From: BJ22 sp021298375
GTDB lineage: Bacteria > Planctomycetota > Planctomycetia > Pirellulales > Pirellulaceae
NCBI GenBank assembly: GCA_046343015.1
Contig: JBKDOL010000107.1
Coordinates: forward strand, 20,969 to 84,968
Length of the DNA stretch: 64,000 bases
Direction of reading: 5' to 3'
The translations under genes were made by a program, and so were the position numbers. Numbering within the stretch: the first letter of the stretch is position 1; each line of letters starts with the position of its first letter. Shown here piece by piece: positions 24,701 through 34,182 of the stretch. The notes below the pieces were generated by a model that was given only the letters and a program-made list of their open reading frames with translations, was not told where the DNA came from and searched no databases.

Positions 24701-27256
24701 TTATTTCCCTTTGACTGAGCCACCACTGCCGGCCACGGCCGGTTCGGAATCAGCCGGGGCGACGACACCCTCGAACTTGAGGTGCTTCATCTTGCCCTCT
24801 TCGTTGCGAACGACATCGACCAGGATCTTGTTCTTGCCGGCGAAGGAATCGCGGAGCAGTTCCTCCGAAAGCGGATCCTCGACGTAATTCTCCAGCGCTC
24901 GACGCAGCGGCCGGGCACCGTAATCCAGATTCGTTCCCTTCTTGATCAGGAACTCCTTGGCATCGTTGGTCAAATCCAGCTCGTAGCCCCGCTCGACCAG
25001 ACGTTCGCGAATCTTGCTCAACTCGAGATCGATTACCAGCTTGAGATCCTTCTTCTCGAGGTGGCGGAAGATAATCGGCTCTTCCGACAAACGGTTGAGG
25101 AACTCTGGACGGAAAGCCCGCTGGATTTCATCAAATACCCGCGACTTCATGCTCTCGAACGAGGCATCTTCTCCTGCCCCAGGCAGACCGAATTGCGACT
25201 CGTTCTTGATTGAATGCGCCCCAACGTTGGTCGTCATGATCAGGATCACGTTGCGGAAGTCGACATTCCGGCCGAAGCTGTCGGTCAATCGCCCCTCTTC
25301 CATCACCTGCAACAGCATGTTGTAGATATCCGGATGGGCCTTTTCGATTTCGTCCAGCAGCACGACGGCGTACGGCCGACGGCGAATCTTTTCGGTCAAC
25401 TGCCCGCCTTCTTCGTAACCGACGTAGCCCGGCGGGGCACCGATCAATCGACTGAGGTTGTGTTTCTCCATGTACTCGCTCATGTCGATGGTCACCAGAG
25501 CATCGGCATCACCGAACATGAATTCGGCCAGAGCCTTGGCGAGCAAAGTCTTACCGACACCAGTGGGCCCAGCGAACATGAAGCTGCCGATCGGCCGTTT
25601 GGGATCCTTCAAACCGCTGCGACTGCGTCGCACCGCCTTGGCAATCGCCTTGATGGCTGCATCCTGGCTAATCACCTTCTTGTGCAGTTCGTCTTCCATC
25701 TTGATCAGGCGGAGGCTGTCTTCGGTGGAGAGTCGCGTGAGCGGAATGCCGGTCATCTTGGAGATCACTTCGGCAATGACCTCAGCGTCAACCAAGCCAT
25801 CGGCCTGCTGGCTCTTCTCGCGCCATTCCCGCTTGATCTGCTCTTTCTTCTTCCGCAGCTTGTCGGCCTGGTCGCGAAGGGCTGCCGCCTTTTCAAAATC
25901 CTGATTGGCAACGGCGTCTTCCTTTTCCTTGTTCAGCCGCTCGATGTCGTCATCGATTTCCTTCAGGTCGGGCGGACGGGTCATCGAACGGAGCCGCACT
26001 CGGGCGCCCGCTTCGTCGATGACGTCAATCGCCTTGTCCGGCAGGCATCGAGCCGTGATATAGCGACTCGACAGGTCCACGGCTGCGGCGACTGCGTCAT
26101 CGGTGATTTGCACCCGATGGTGCTCCTCGTAACGAGCCCGCAGCCCCTTGAGGATTTCAATGGTCTCCTCGACCGAGGTGGGCTCGACCAGAATTTCCTG
26201 GAAGCGACGCGCCAAGGCGCTGTCTTTTTCGATGTACTTGCGATACTCGTCCAACGTCGTGGCACCGATGCACTGCACCTCACCACGAGCCAACGCCGGC
26301 TTCAAAACGTTTGCCGCATCGATGGCACCTTCGGCTCCACCGGCACCGACCAAAGTGTGCAACTCGTCGATGAACAAGATCGTGTTCTTGTTTCGTTTGA
26401 CTTCGTTCATCACCGCCTTGATTCGCTCTTCAAACTGGCCGCGATACTTGGTTCCCGCGACCATCATGGCAAGATCGAGGACGACGATGCGCTTGTCAGC
26501 CAGAATCTCGGGAACTTCGCCGTTGATCACGCGCTGTGCGAATCCCTCGACGATGGCCGTCTTGCCGACGCCCGCCTCGCCGAGAAGCACCGGATTGTTC
26601 TTGGTCCGGCGGCAGAGGACCTGAATCGCCCGCTCGATTTCGACTTGGCGTCCAATCACCGGGTCGAGCTTGCCCTGTCGGGCAAGTTCAGTCAGGTCGC
26701 GGCCGAAACTGTCCAGCGCTGGCGTCTTGGAAGTTCGGGTTTTGCCTTGGCCGGCTTCTCCACCCTGACCGACGCCCTCGCGACCACCTCGCTCGCTGCT
26801 CCCCTCACCGCCCTCGAGGCCATTGCCCAGCAGATTGAGGACCTCCTCGCGAACGTCCTCCAGCTTCAAGCCGAGATTCATCAGGACTTGGGCTGCAACC
26901 CCTTCGTGCTCGCGGAGCAAGCCCAACAACAGGTGCTCCGTCCCGACGAAATTGTGGTTCAGGTTCCGGGCTTCCTCCATGGAGTATTCAATCACCTTTT
27001 TGGCACGCGGCGTTTGCGGCAGCTTGCCCATCGTGATCATCTCCGGTCCACTCTGGACCAGCTTCTCGACCTCCAAACGGATCTTTCGCAGATCAACGTC
27101 GAGATTCTTCAGTACGTTGGCTGCTACGCCAGTACCTTCCTTGACCAAGCCCAACAACATGTGCTCGGTCCCGATGTACTCGTGGTTGAAACGCTGGGCC
27201 TCCTGATTGGCCAGCTGCATCACCTTCCGCGCCCGGTCTGTAAATCTCTCGTACAT
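24701..27256 (-). CDS. clpC: ClpC-type AAA+ chaperone/protease ATPase
   Basis: Unfoldase that feeds proteins to ClpP. 851 residues from the ATG at 27254-27256 (AAAGGAT six bases upstream; a TTG six codons earlier is less likely). Two Clp-N repeats cover about 1-145. D1 has GEAGVGKTAIVEG and LFIDELHTLVGAGGAEG. A UVR/middle domain follows (about 420-460, NQDFEKAAALRDQADKL), which defines ClpC rather than ClpA. D2 has GPTGVGKTLLAKALAE, LLDEIEKAHPDI and the sensor GARPLRRALEN. A tandem 13-bp repeat straddles its 3' end (24686-24711). No McsA/McsB genes are nearby. Confidence 0.96.
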   Translation of the reverse strand: MYERFTDRARKVMQLANQEAQRFNHEYIGTEHMLLGLVKEGTGVAANVLKNLDVDLRKIRLEVEKLVQSGPEMITMGKLPQTPRAKKVIEYSMEEARNLNHNFVGTEHLLLGLLREHEGVAAQVLMNLGLKLEDVREEVLNLLGNGLEGGEGSSERGGREGVGQGGEAGQGKTRTSKTPALDSFGRDLTELARQGKLDPVIGRQVEIERAIQVLCRRTKNNPVLLGEAGVGKTAIVEGFAQRVINGEVPEILADKRIVVLDLAMMVAGTKYRGQFEERIKAVMNEVKRNKNTILFIDELHTLVGAGGAEGAIDAANVLKPALARGEVQCIGATTLDEYRKYIEKDSALARRFQEILVEPTSVEETIEILKGLRARYEEHHRVQITDDAVAAAVDLSSRYITARCLPDKAIDVIDEAGARVRLRSMTRPPDLKEIDDDIERLNKEKEDAVANQDFEKAAALRDQADKLRKKKEQIKREWREKSQQADGLVDAEVIAEVISKMTGIPLTRLSTEDSLRLIKMEDELHKKVISQDAAIKAIAKAVRRSRSGLKDPKRPIGSFMFAGPTGVGKTLLAKALAEFMFGDADALVTIDMSEYMEKHNLSRLIGAPPGYVGYEEGGQLTEKIRRRPYAVVLLDEIEKAHPDIYNMLLQVMEEGRLTDSFGRNVDFRNVILIMTTNVGAHSIKNESQFGLPGAGEDASFESMKSRVFDEIQRAFRPEFLNRLSEEPIIFRHLEKKDLKLVIDLELSKIRERLVERGYELDLTNDAKEFLIKKGTNLDYGARPLRRALENYVEDPLSEELLRDSFAGKNKILVDVVRNEEGKMKHLKFEGVVAPADSEPAVAGSGGSVKGK

Positions 27257-27438
27257 GTTCGATCCTTTCTTCAAGCCTCATCGGCCAATCCGGGCTTCGC
27301 CCCCGGTTCGTCATTTTTTAAGAGCCTGTCGGATGCCAAGCCAATCCGCCCTGCACCCGACTGCTGTTACGGTCCCGGCCTGGCTCCCAGCCAGCCCCCT
27401 GTTGAATCAAGCCGCTCTGAACCTCAACTCGAACAAAC

Positions 27439-28323
27439 TCACGCCGCTCTTCTCGCGGCCGAGCCCCGTTCCGGTTCGGACCGGTCCAGTTCCCGCTGCT
27501 GAAGAACATTCTGCTGGAGCTCATTCACTCGAAAGCCACGAGCGTTTTCGGCTGCCGCGTCCGCGGCTTCGTCCATTTCATCCAACGATGAAACTGACGA
27601 AGGGTCGGGGACCGCGAGTGAATGCCCTAACTGTGTACGCAACTCCCGTGCCGAAGTTGCATCCAAATCTTCCCCAAGCTGCTCTTCCCCAAGCGGCTCT
27701 GTCTCCTGAACGGACGATACCCTGGGCTGGCTCACAGACTCCTGATTCTCAGATTCCGGATTCCCAGATTCCGGATTGTCAGATTCCTGGTCGCAGCGCA
27801 GGCGTTCGCGTTCCCTCGACAACTCCAAGCTCCAGGGCCGCGCTTCATCCATTCCTTCCAGCAGTTCCAATTCTTTGGTTGCCAGCTGAAATCGACCAAC
27901 GCGGCGGAGGACACTCACCAGCAACAATCGCGACTCCACATCCCTGGGTCGCAAACGCAATCGTCGCTCCAACAGTCCCTGAGCCTCAGCCCAGTGACAC
28001 CTTAAGTATTCCCGTTGAGCCTGATTAAACAAGGTGTCGACTCGCAGCTCGGGGGGCGCTGCGAATTTGTGACCGACTTGCAACCAGCTCGGCAGCCAAC
28101 GCCACGAAAACCACGCATTTCCCAACCAGACCAAGGCCAAGATCGGCCAAGCGAGCAGCAAAAAGCGAGGCCCAAGGTACGCTGGCCAAATCAAGCTCGA
28201 AACCAAAGCCAAATTCAGCAGAACCGAGAAGCAGACCGCGAACCCCAGCGCTTGAAAGTCTCCGCGCAGCCACAAACGGGCTAATCCCGGCCATAAGCAT
28301 AAAAGTCTCCAGCCCCAAGGCAT
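27439..28323 (-). CDS. Membrane protein with cytoplasmic helical-repeat tail
   Basis: 294 residues from the ATG at 28321-28323 (GGAG about seven bases upstream). Two to three membrane helices lie near residues 10-80 (GFAVCFSVLLNLALVSSLIW; FLLLAWPILALVWLGNAWF). Residues about 95-175 look like tetratricopeptide repeats (LFNQAQREYLRCHWAEAQGLLERRL, then RLLLVSVLRRVGRFQLATKEL). The C-terminal third is acidic and low-complexity, with tandem NPESG/NPESE phrases that are also 15-bp DNA repeats (about 27745-27785). I do not recognise a functional family. It is upstream of and co-directional with clpC, 182 bases away. Confidence 0.7.
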   Translation of the reverse strand: MPWGWRLLCLWPGLARLWLRGDFQALGFAVCFSVLLNLALVSSLIWPAYLGPRFLLLAWPILALVWLGNAWFSWRWLPSWLQVGHKFAAPPELRVDTLFNQAQREYLRCHWAEAQGLLERRLRLRPRDVESRLLLVSVLRRVGRFQLATKELELLEGMDEARPWSLELSRERERLRCDQESDNPESGNPESENQESVSQPRVSSVQETEPLGEEQLGEDLDATSARELRTQLGHSLAVPDPSSVSSLDEMDEAADAAAENARGFRVNELQQNVLQQRELDRSEPERGSAARRAA

Positions 28324-28734
28324 GGCGGGATCTCCGGACCCAGTTCCGCGAAAACTATAACTCAGACTCTTGACTTGCCCCGGAACCGGGGATGGCGAGC
28401 AAGCGTTTTTCTCCACGCCTCCCGCTACAAGCCAGAATCGCGTCAAAGTACCAAAAACACCGCCCCCCAAGTCAATCGCAATCCAGCCCCCGCAACATCG
28501 ACAAAGCCCCCCAAGTTTCGCCGTTCCCTCTTTTTTGAAGGAATTCAAGGCGCTCTCCCGCCCCCCGGGAGCCCGCTTACGCCTCCGTCCCACGATTTCC
28601 TAAAATTCCTAAAATGCGATCCGGCTCCTTTGCTTCCGGCTCCGCCACGGACTCTTTCCCGCCAACCGCTCCTTGATTTCCAGAATCTTGAACCAGCCTT
28701 GATCCAAAATCTCCTGCCACTTTGACATGACAGC
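28324..28734. other. Divergent spacer, no gene seen
   Basis: About 410 bases between a leftward membrane-protein gene and rightward thiE. No thiamine-pyrophosphate riboswitch motif was found before thiE. Nothing else was recognised. Confidence 0.5.
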
Positions 28735-29793
28735 ATGACAACTTCCGAAGAACACTCCCGCTCCATCGCCACCTTGCGAATCCTCGATGCCGCGATCAAC
28801 CGCGCCGGGGAGGGATTGCGGGTCGTTGAGGATTTCGCCCGTCTCGCCTTGAATGACCGCCACCTCAGCCAACTGACCAAACGACTCAGGCATGCGTTAA
28901 CCCAAGCCTGCTCGCTGCTCGACAAACAACAGCTGGTCGCAGCCCGAGATACGCTCGCGGACGTCGGCACGAATCTGGGGCTGGCCAGTGAATACGCCCG
29001 AACGGCCACCTCCCAAGTCATCGTCGCCAATCTGGCCCGGGTCCAGCAGTCTTTGCGGACAATCGAGGAATATGGAAAAACGCTCAGCGAGGACCTGGCC
29101 CGCCAAGTCGAGCAGTTGAGGTATCAGTCTTACACTCTGGAAAAGGCCTTGCTCACGACTTGGAACAACTCAGTCTCCCTGCGCGACGTCCACGTCTATG
29201 TCCTGATCGACGGCCGCAATTCTCCCGACGCATTCCGCAACCTTATCCGCCAACTGCGCGAGGGAGGCGTTGACCTCATCCAACTCCGCGACAAGCAACT
29301 CGCACCACGCGAACTTCTCGAGCGGGCCGCGATTCTCCGCGAGGAGCTGAAATCCAGCGGCATCCGCTGGCTCTTCAACGACCGAGCCGACCTTGCTCTG
29401 GCAGCGGACGCCGACGGTGTCCATTTGGGCCAAACCGATCTCGACTTGGCGACAGCCCGTCGCATACTCGGCCCGCGCAAGCTGATCGGAATCTCGACCC
29501 ATGGCCTCGAACAAGCGAAGGCTGCGGTGCTGGCCGGCGCAGACTACATCGGCGTCGGCCCAGTCTTTCCCAGCCAAACCAAAGAGTTCAGCGAGTTCGT
29601 GGGCCTGCAACTGGTGCGCGAAGTCGCTGCCGAGATCAGCTTGCCGACGTTCGCGATTGGCGGCATTGACCAAACCAACGCTGCACTGGTCCGCTCGGCC
29701 GGATTACAGCGCGTAGCGCTTTCCGGCGCCGTCACCCGCTTTACCGACCCGGCCCAGACCCTGCGAGACATCCGCTCTGCGCTGCTGGACTGA
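28735..29793 (+). CDS. thiE: ThiD2-ThiE fusion: thiamine-phosphate synthase
   Basis: 352 residues in two domains. The C-terminal domain (about 148-350) is ThiE, which joins HMP-pyrophosphate and thiazole phosphate: it has DLIQLRDKQ, FNDRADLALAADADGVHLGQTDL, GISTHGLEQAKAA, YIGVGPVFPSQTKE and FAIGGI. The N-terminal domain (about 12-135; LRILDAAINRAGEGLRVVED) matches the ThiD2 type, described as an alternative HMP-phosphate kinase and known from cyanobacterial ThiE fusions. The product therefore may carry two consecutive steps of thiamine assembly. A second ATG lies eight bases earlier and out of frame. No other thi gene is in the window. Confidence 0.9.
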   Translation: MTTSEEHSRSIATLRILDAAINRAGEGLRVVEDFARLALNDRHLSQLTKRLRHALTQACSLLDKQQLVAARDTLADVGTNLGLASEYARTATSQVIVANLARVQQSLRTIEEYGKTLSEDLARQVEQLRYQSYTLEKALLTTWNNSVSLRDVHVYVLIDGRNSPDAFRNLIRQLREGGVDLIQLRDKQLAPRELLERAAILREELKSSGIRWLFNDRADLALAADADGVHLGQTDLDLATARRILGPRKLIGISTHGLEQAKAAVLAGADYIGVGPVFPSQTKEFSEFVGLQLVREVAAEISLPTFAIGGIDQTNAALVRSAGLQRVALSGAVTRFTDPAQTLRDIRSALLD

Positions 29794-29855
29794 GTCGCCC
29801 GCATCTGCGGCGCGAGCGATTGCCCCGGGAGTGAGGCTTTTAGAACGTGTGGCCT

Positions 29856-30365
29856 TCAGTCGTCATACTCGACGACTCGTTCCTGTCGCCGCAGCCAAGT
29901 GACCGAGTCGCCGACTCGAACCACACCGGGCTGAATTACCGAAGCCGTGATTCCTCCATGCCCTCGCATGGCGTTGTACCCGCCCGGACCAAGCGCCTTC
30001 TCCATCTGACTGCAGGGCGCGCAATTCCCGGTCCCCACGAGGACAGCGGTTCCCAGCTCAAATTCCTGCGACCGCAAGGCCAACAGGTTCATTCCTTCGA
30101 CCACGATGTTGCGGCGCAGCAGAGCGGGGTCGATCGTCTTCCGCCCCAACAACCTCGCCACCACCTCCAGATGCTCCGCCTGGATCAGCGTAACTTGGCG
30201 GACGGAGCCGGGTTTGCCGTGATAGCGGTCTCCCTGCAGACCATTTTCCAAACCGATCGCAACTTCCGAGAGCGGAGTCACCTCCACTCCCCGGGCCGGC
30301 CGCACGCCAATCCAACGCACCACGCCGGGGGCGGGGAAATTTTTCATCAACTCAAACAGCGACAT
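29856..30365 (-). CDS. MOSC domain protein
   Basis: 169 residues from the ATG at 30363-30365. MOSC domains are sulfur-carrier modules related to the molybdenum-cofactor sulfurase C-terminus. The family pattern is clear: GLQGDRYHGKPGSVRQVTLIQAEHLE, then RRNIVVEGMNLLAL, and the conserved cysteine region GTGNCAPCSQME (Cys115, Cys118). As a stand-alone domain it could act in cofactor sulfuration or N-hydroxylated compound reduction; which is unknown. A longer upstream frame to 30578 was rejected as shadow sequence. Confidence 0.88.
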   Translation of the reverse strand: MSLFELMKNFPAPGVVRWIGVRPARGVEVTPLSEVAIGLENGLQGDRYHGKPGSVRQVTLIQAEHLEVVARLLGRKTIDPALLRRNIVVEGMNLLALRSQEFELGTAVLVGTGNCAPCSQMEKALGPGGYNAMRGHGGITASVIQPGVVRVGDSVTWLRRQERVVEYDD

Positions 30366-30837
30366 CGTGAGCGGCCTCCCGGCGAGGGACCCCTTGGGCC
30401 CTCCGCAATGACACCTCAAGGTCAAGCCGCACTTGCGGCCCGCGTCTCCGTGGTGAACCTGACAGGATACCGCAGACGACAATCCAAGGGCAAACCTTCC
30501 CCGGGGGAGACTCACCCCGGGAATTACAAGCCGTCTCGCTTGGGTTAGAATGCGGCAAAGCGATCGGGCCAGGTCCATTCGCCTTGCCGCCCCGGGTCGC
30601 CCCTTGGCCCAAGCTCGTGTTGCGAGGCCTTGAAAGCCAATTTACCAGCCGCCTGTGCGGGGAACGAATCGATCGCAAGCGGCCGCTGCCGAATCCGAAG
30701 GCGACGCGTCTCCCGCAACCGGACCGGATTTTTCCGCACCTGCCTGAATCCCCCTCTCCTGCACACCGGACGGGGAGTTACACGCCTGATTCTTTTCGCC
30801 TGATTCTTTTCGCCTTTTTTGGAGCACCCGCGCGGTC
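30366..30837. other. Divergent spacer, no gene seen
   Basis: About 470 bases between leftward MOSC and rightward ilvE genes. CTGATTCTTTTCGC occurs twice in a row at about 30786-30813, just before ilvE, followed by a T6 run. Nothing else was recognised. Confidence 0.5.
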
Positions 30838-31782
30838 ATGCACTCGGCCAAATTGATTTGGATGAACGGCAAACTAATCCCTTGGCAAGATGCCACCGTT
30901 CACGTTCTCACCCACGCACTGCACTACGGATCTTCGGTCTTCGAAGGAATTCGCGCCTACGATACTCCCCACGGGCCGGCGATCTTTCGCCTGCAGCCGC
31001 ACATCCAAAGACTGTTTGACTCGGCCAAGTGCTACCGAATGGCCGTCCCATACTCGCCAGCAGAGTTGAGTGACGCCTGCCGACAGGTTGTTGCCAGCAA
31101 CGAGCTCAAAGGAGCCTATATTCGACCGCTGATCTTTCGCGGACAGGGAACGGTATCGGTGATCCCCAAGGGCGAATCCCGTATCGATGTCTGCGTGGTC
31201 GCCTTCGAGCTGGGAGAGTACCTTGGCGCGGGGGCCTTAGAGAACGGCATCGATTGCTGCGTTTCCTCGTGGCATCGAGTCACCAGCAGTTCCAATCCGG
31301 TGCTCTCCAAAGCGGGCGGTCATTACACCAACGCCTACCTTATCGGCGCCGAGGCGCGAGCCAACGGGTTTGACGAAGGCATTTCGATTAACTCGAACGG
31401 GATGATTGCCGAAGCCGCTGCCGCGAACCTGTTTTTAGTCCGCGGTGGCGTGCTCTACACGCCTCCGCTGGCTGCTTCCGTTCTGGGAGGCATTACCCGC
31501 GACTCGGTCATTCGTATCGCGCAAGACCTTGGACTAAGCGTCATCCAAGAGCAACTTCCCCGAGAATTGCTCTACATCTGCGATGAGTTGTTCCTGACCG
31601 GGACAGCGGCGGAAATTACTCCTGTCCGCTCGGTAGACCGATTACCCGTCGGCTCTGGCCGTCCAGGCCCGCTCACACGGCAACTGCAAAAGGCCTTCTT
31701 TGACGTCGCCCGGGGCCTGTCACCGGATCATCACGGCTGGTTGGACCCCGTCGAGCCAGCGGTCGCGCTCACCCGCGGCTAA
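30838..31782 (+). CDS. ilvE: Branched-chain amino-acid aminotransferase
   Basis: PLP enzyme for the last step of Val, Leu and Ile synthesis. 314 residues, close to the 309 of the E. coli enzyme. The PLP lysine is Lys158 in SKAGGHYTNAYLIGAEA; other hallmarks are HALHYGSSVFEGIRAY, EAAAANLFLV, LGGITRDSVI and LTGTAAEITPVRSVD. These distinguish it from D-amino-acid transaminase and PabC. Start ATG at 30838. It stands alone, without other ilv or leu genes nearby. Confidence 0.96.
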   Translation: MHSAKLIWMNGKLIPWQDATVHVLTHALHYGSSVFEGIRAYDTPHGPAIFRLQPHIQRLFDSAKCYRMAVPYSPAELSDACRQVVASNELKGAYIRPLIFRGQGTVSVIPKGESRIDVCVVAFELGEYLGAGALENGIDCCVSSWHRVTSSSNPVLSKAGGHYTNAYLIGAEARANGFDEGISINSNGMIAEAAAANLFLVRGGVLYTPPLAASVLGGITRDSVIRIAQDLGLSVIQEQLPRELLYICDELFLTGTAAEITPVRSVDRLPVGSGRPGPLTRQLQKAFFDVARGLSPDHHGWLDPVEPAVALTRG

Positions 31783-31866
31783 ACGAACCACTCCCCTTGG
31801 CTGAGCCGGGAAACCGGCAGCCCCGTTCGCAAGTCTGTCAAACACCCGCTCAACCCGGATGAATCA

Positions 31867-31903
31867 GCCCCTGTTCACTTTGCCCCTGTTCACTTTGCCC
31901 CTT
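31867..31903. repeat. 15-bp tandem array, 2.5 units
   Basis: GCCCCTGTTCACTTT twice (31867, 31882) followed by a partial copy, directly before the TMEM220-like gene. Confidence 0.85.
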
Positions 31904-31917
31904 CACTTGGCCAAGTC

Positions 31918-32331
31918 ATGCGGATTGCTTGCCTGATCATCGCCGCGGTCGCATTTCTTTCGGCCGCCCTGCAGTACAACGACCCAGACCCGATGCTCTG
32001 GGGAGCTTACTACCTGGGAATCGGTCTGTTTGCGGTCCTCTCCGCGGCCGGCTTTCGTCTCCGCCTCGGATTTATCTCCCTGGTGATCGCCAGCGTTTCC
32101 CTCTTGATGAGCACTTGGCCCGGTGTGCAGCAGTACCTCACTAACCAGGACGGACAAACGCTAGCCAACGCAATGAGCAAGGAATTCCCCTACATCGAGC
32201 AAACCCGGGAGTTTGGCGGCGCGATCCTCGGCCTGCTCTGCTCCATTTTTTGTTTTTCGGCGGCAGCGTTCTTGCCCCGACCAACTGGCCGCCGACGCCC
32301 TGTGTCAGGAGAGGCTTCCGCAGGTCCTTGA
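31918..32331 (+). CDS. TMEM220-like small membrane protein
   Basis: 137 residues with four hydrophobic segments. The N-terminal phrase AALQYNDPDPMLWGAYYLG is the recognisable signature of the transmembrane 220 family (Q-Y-N-D-P-D-x-x-x-W-x-x-Y), which is of unknown function and occurs in bacteria and animals. The last segment (GAILGLLCSIFCFSAAAFL) is followed by a short basic tail. Start ATG at 31918, without a clear ribosome-binding site. It converges on the NYN gene at 32390. Confidence 0.8.
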   Translation: MRIACLIIAAVAFLSAALQYNDPDPMLWGAYYLGIGLFAVLSAAGFRLRLGFISLVIASVSLLMSTWPGVQQYLTNQDGQTLANAMSKEFPYIEQTREFGGAILGLLCSIFCFSAAAFLPRPTGRRRPVSGEASAGP

Positions 32332-32389
32332 GCCCGATCAGCTGACCAGCGATTCGGCGACGACTTCTGACCAGCGGCTTGGGCAGACC

Positions 32390-33025
32390 CTACTCAGACT
32401 GCCGCCGATTCTCTTTGCCTCTGGCATCTCTGCCTCTGGCATCTCTGTCTCTGGCATCTCTCCCTCGGGCATCTTTGCCTCGGGCCTCTTTGCGACTGGC
32501 GTCTTTGGCAGCGCCCTGAAACAGTTGCATCCAAACTTCGCGCTCGGCGGCGCTCATTTCCGGGTTATCTTTCACCTCTTCGCCTGCTTCGCTCAGCACG
32601 GGCCCGCGATCCTGCTCGGACCGGTCGAGGCCGAGCGAATCAAACCAGCTTTCGCAGTCGACCGCCCGGGCTCGCCGTCGCTCTGCCGCTTGGCGGACGC
32701 GGCGATCATTCGAGACAACGACCACGGAACGCGGTGTCGAATGCTGCTTGAGCATCAACTCGATCTTCGAATCGGCATCGACGAAACCGTGGGCGAACTC
32801 CACCCGAATTCCCTGGACATCGATCACTGCCGGCAAGTCTCGCGTTTCGCTGTTGGCATCAAATACAATCGTGGTCCGAGCCCGCTGCTCGGGGTCCAGT
32901 CGAGCCGCTATCCTCCCGGCGAGTTCTTCGCGGGCGCGCTGCAGATTCCCGGGCCCGCCAAGACTGCGGCGAGTCCCCAGCGTGTGCAACAAATTGTAGC
33001 CGTCGATAATGATGTACTCCGGCAA
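32390..33025 (-). CDS. NYN/PIN-like (YacP-type) ribonuclease-fold protein
   Basis: 211 residues. The start is TTG at 33023-33025, chosen because GAGGAGGAG lies seven bases upstream and the protein then begins at the fold's first strand (MPEYIIIDGYNLLH). Further family features are TTIVFDANSE, ADSKIELML and VVVVSNDRRVRQAAERR; the acidic residues for metal binding (first-strand Asp8, FDAN, ADS, SND) are all present. YacP-type proteins are predicted RNases. The C-terminus is a highly charged repeat of KDARG/RDARG pentads, encoded by 15-bp DNA repeats at about 32400-32505; it probably is disordered and may bind RNA (inference). Confidence 0.85.
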   Translation of the reverse strand: MPEYIIIDGYNLLHTLGTRRSLGGPGNLQRAREELAGRIAARLDPEQRARTTIVFDANSETRDLPAVIDVQGIRVEFAHGFVDADSKIELMLKQHSTPRSVVVVSNDRRVRQAAERRRARAVDCESWFDSLGLDRSEQDRGPVLSEAGEEVKDNPEMSAAEREVWMQLFQGAAKDASRKEARGKDARGRDARDRDARGRDARGKENRRQSE

Positions 33026-33237
33026 GTCCGAACTCCTCCTCAAACGCTGAAGCCAGCCCGTTGCTGATATCCCAGCCCGGTCCGGCCAATGTCCAACCAC
33101 CTTTGCGGCGACAGCTCCAGCGGCATGCTCCAAGTCGTCTCTCGATCCAACCAAACCGCCTTGACACGAATTGCCCCAAAGCTGAAAACCGACGCTCCGT
33201 TGCGAAATCCCTGCTTTGAACCGGACTCAATTTTGCC

Positions 33238-34182
33238 ATGTCACCGGCCAGCAACCCACCCCGGCTCAGCCAAATTGCCCAAGACCTGGACCAGCAGGCC
33301 TTTCGCCTCCGTTTCCGCCGGGAAATTGCCGCCGACTGCCAACTCCCCTCGGCCAGCGATATCGACCGCCTGTTGACGGTCTATCGCCATTTGATGTTTC
33401 CCTCCATCTTTGCCCCCGAGGCAAACCTGGCAACGCGAACAAACTGGATCACCGAAGCGACCCTGGAAGAACTCCAACAACAACTCCTCTGCCTGATGAG
33501 CTGGACCCTCAGCGGATTCACCGGCCCCGAGGGCTCTGCCCCCCGCACTTCAGCGGTCGACATGACCACCGCCGTGCTGCAGCAATTGCCCGCCATTTCC
33601 CGGCTGCTGGCCACCGACGTGCAAGCCGCTGTCGATGGAGACCCGGCCTGCCAAAACATGAATGAAGTCGTGATTTGCTACCCCGGCTTTCACGCCATCA
33701 TGATTCACCGGCTGGCCCACGAGGTCTGGAATTCCGGAGCGACCCTGCTGGCCCGGATGATATCCGAGTGGTCTCACAGTCTTTACGGGATCGACATTCA
33801 TCCGCAAGCAGTACTCGGCAGCCACTTGTTCATCGACCATGGAACCGGAGTTGTCATCGGCCAGACCTGCCACGTGGGGAATCACGTCAAAATCTACCAA
33901 GGAGTCACCCTTGGAGCGCTCAGCTTCCCCAAAAATGAGCGGGGTGAATTTCTCCGCGAGGTCAAGCGTCATCCGACGATTGAAGACTACGTCGTGATTT
34001 ACGCAAACTCGACGGTACTCGGAGGCTCCACGATCGTCGGTCACCATAGCGTCGTCGGTTCGAGCGTCTGGTTGACCGAATCGATCGCCCCTTACACGAC
34101 GATCGTCATGGAAAAGCCCCGCTTGCGACTGCGCAGCCAACAACCGACTCCTTTTGATCTGGTAAATGACTACCAGATTTAG
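33238..34182 (+). CDS. cysE: Serine O-acetyltransferase
   Basis: Makes O-acetylserine for cysteine synthesis. 314 residues. The helical N-terminal part ends with YPGFHAIMIHRLAHEVW, the conserved region with H-R-x-A-H, followed by the left-handed beta-helix with GIDIHPQAVLGSHLFIDHGTG (catalytic His201) and VVIGQTCHVGNHVKIYQGVTLGA. HPTIEDYVVIYANSTVLGG completes the hexapeptide domain. The long N-terminal section is typical of the EpsC/SAT branch found in plants, planctomycetes and some others. Start ATG at 33238. Confidence 0.93.
   Translation: MSPASNPPRLSQIAQDLDQQAFRLRFRREIAADCQLPSASDIDRLLTVYRHLMFPSIFAPEANLATRTNWITEATLEELQQQLLCLMSWTLSGFTGPEGSAPRTSAVDMTTAVLQQLPAISRLLATDVQAAVDGDPACQNMNEVVICYPGFHAIMIHRLAHEVWNSGATLLARMISEWSHSLYGIDIHPQAVLGSHLFIDHGTGVVIGQTCHVGNHVKIYQGVTLGALSFPKNERGEFLREVKRHPTIEDYVVIYANSTVLGGSTIVGHHSVVGSSVWLTESIAPYTTIVMEKPRLRLRSQQPTPFDLVNDYQI

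Noticed and set aside
25214..27502. 762-codon open frame on the plus strand opposite clpC
   Set aside because: It is the antisense shadow of clpC. GC-rich codon bias keeps the opposite frame open; the clpC side has complete ClpC domains and a ribosome-binding site, the shadow has none.
28600..28734. TPP riboswitch upstream of thiE
   Set aside because: The conserved CTGAGA and ACCTGAT-like elements were not found.
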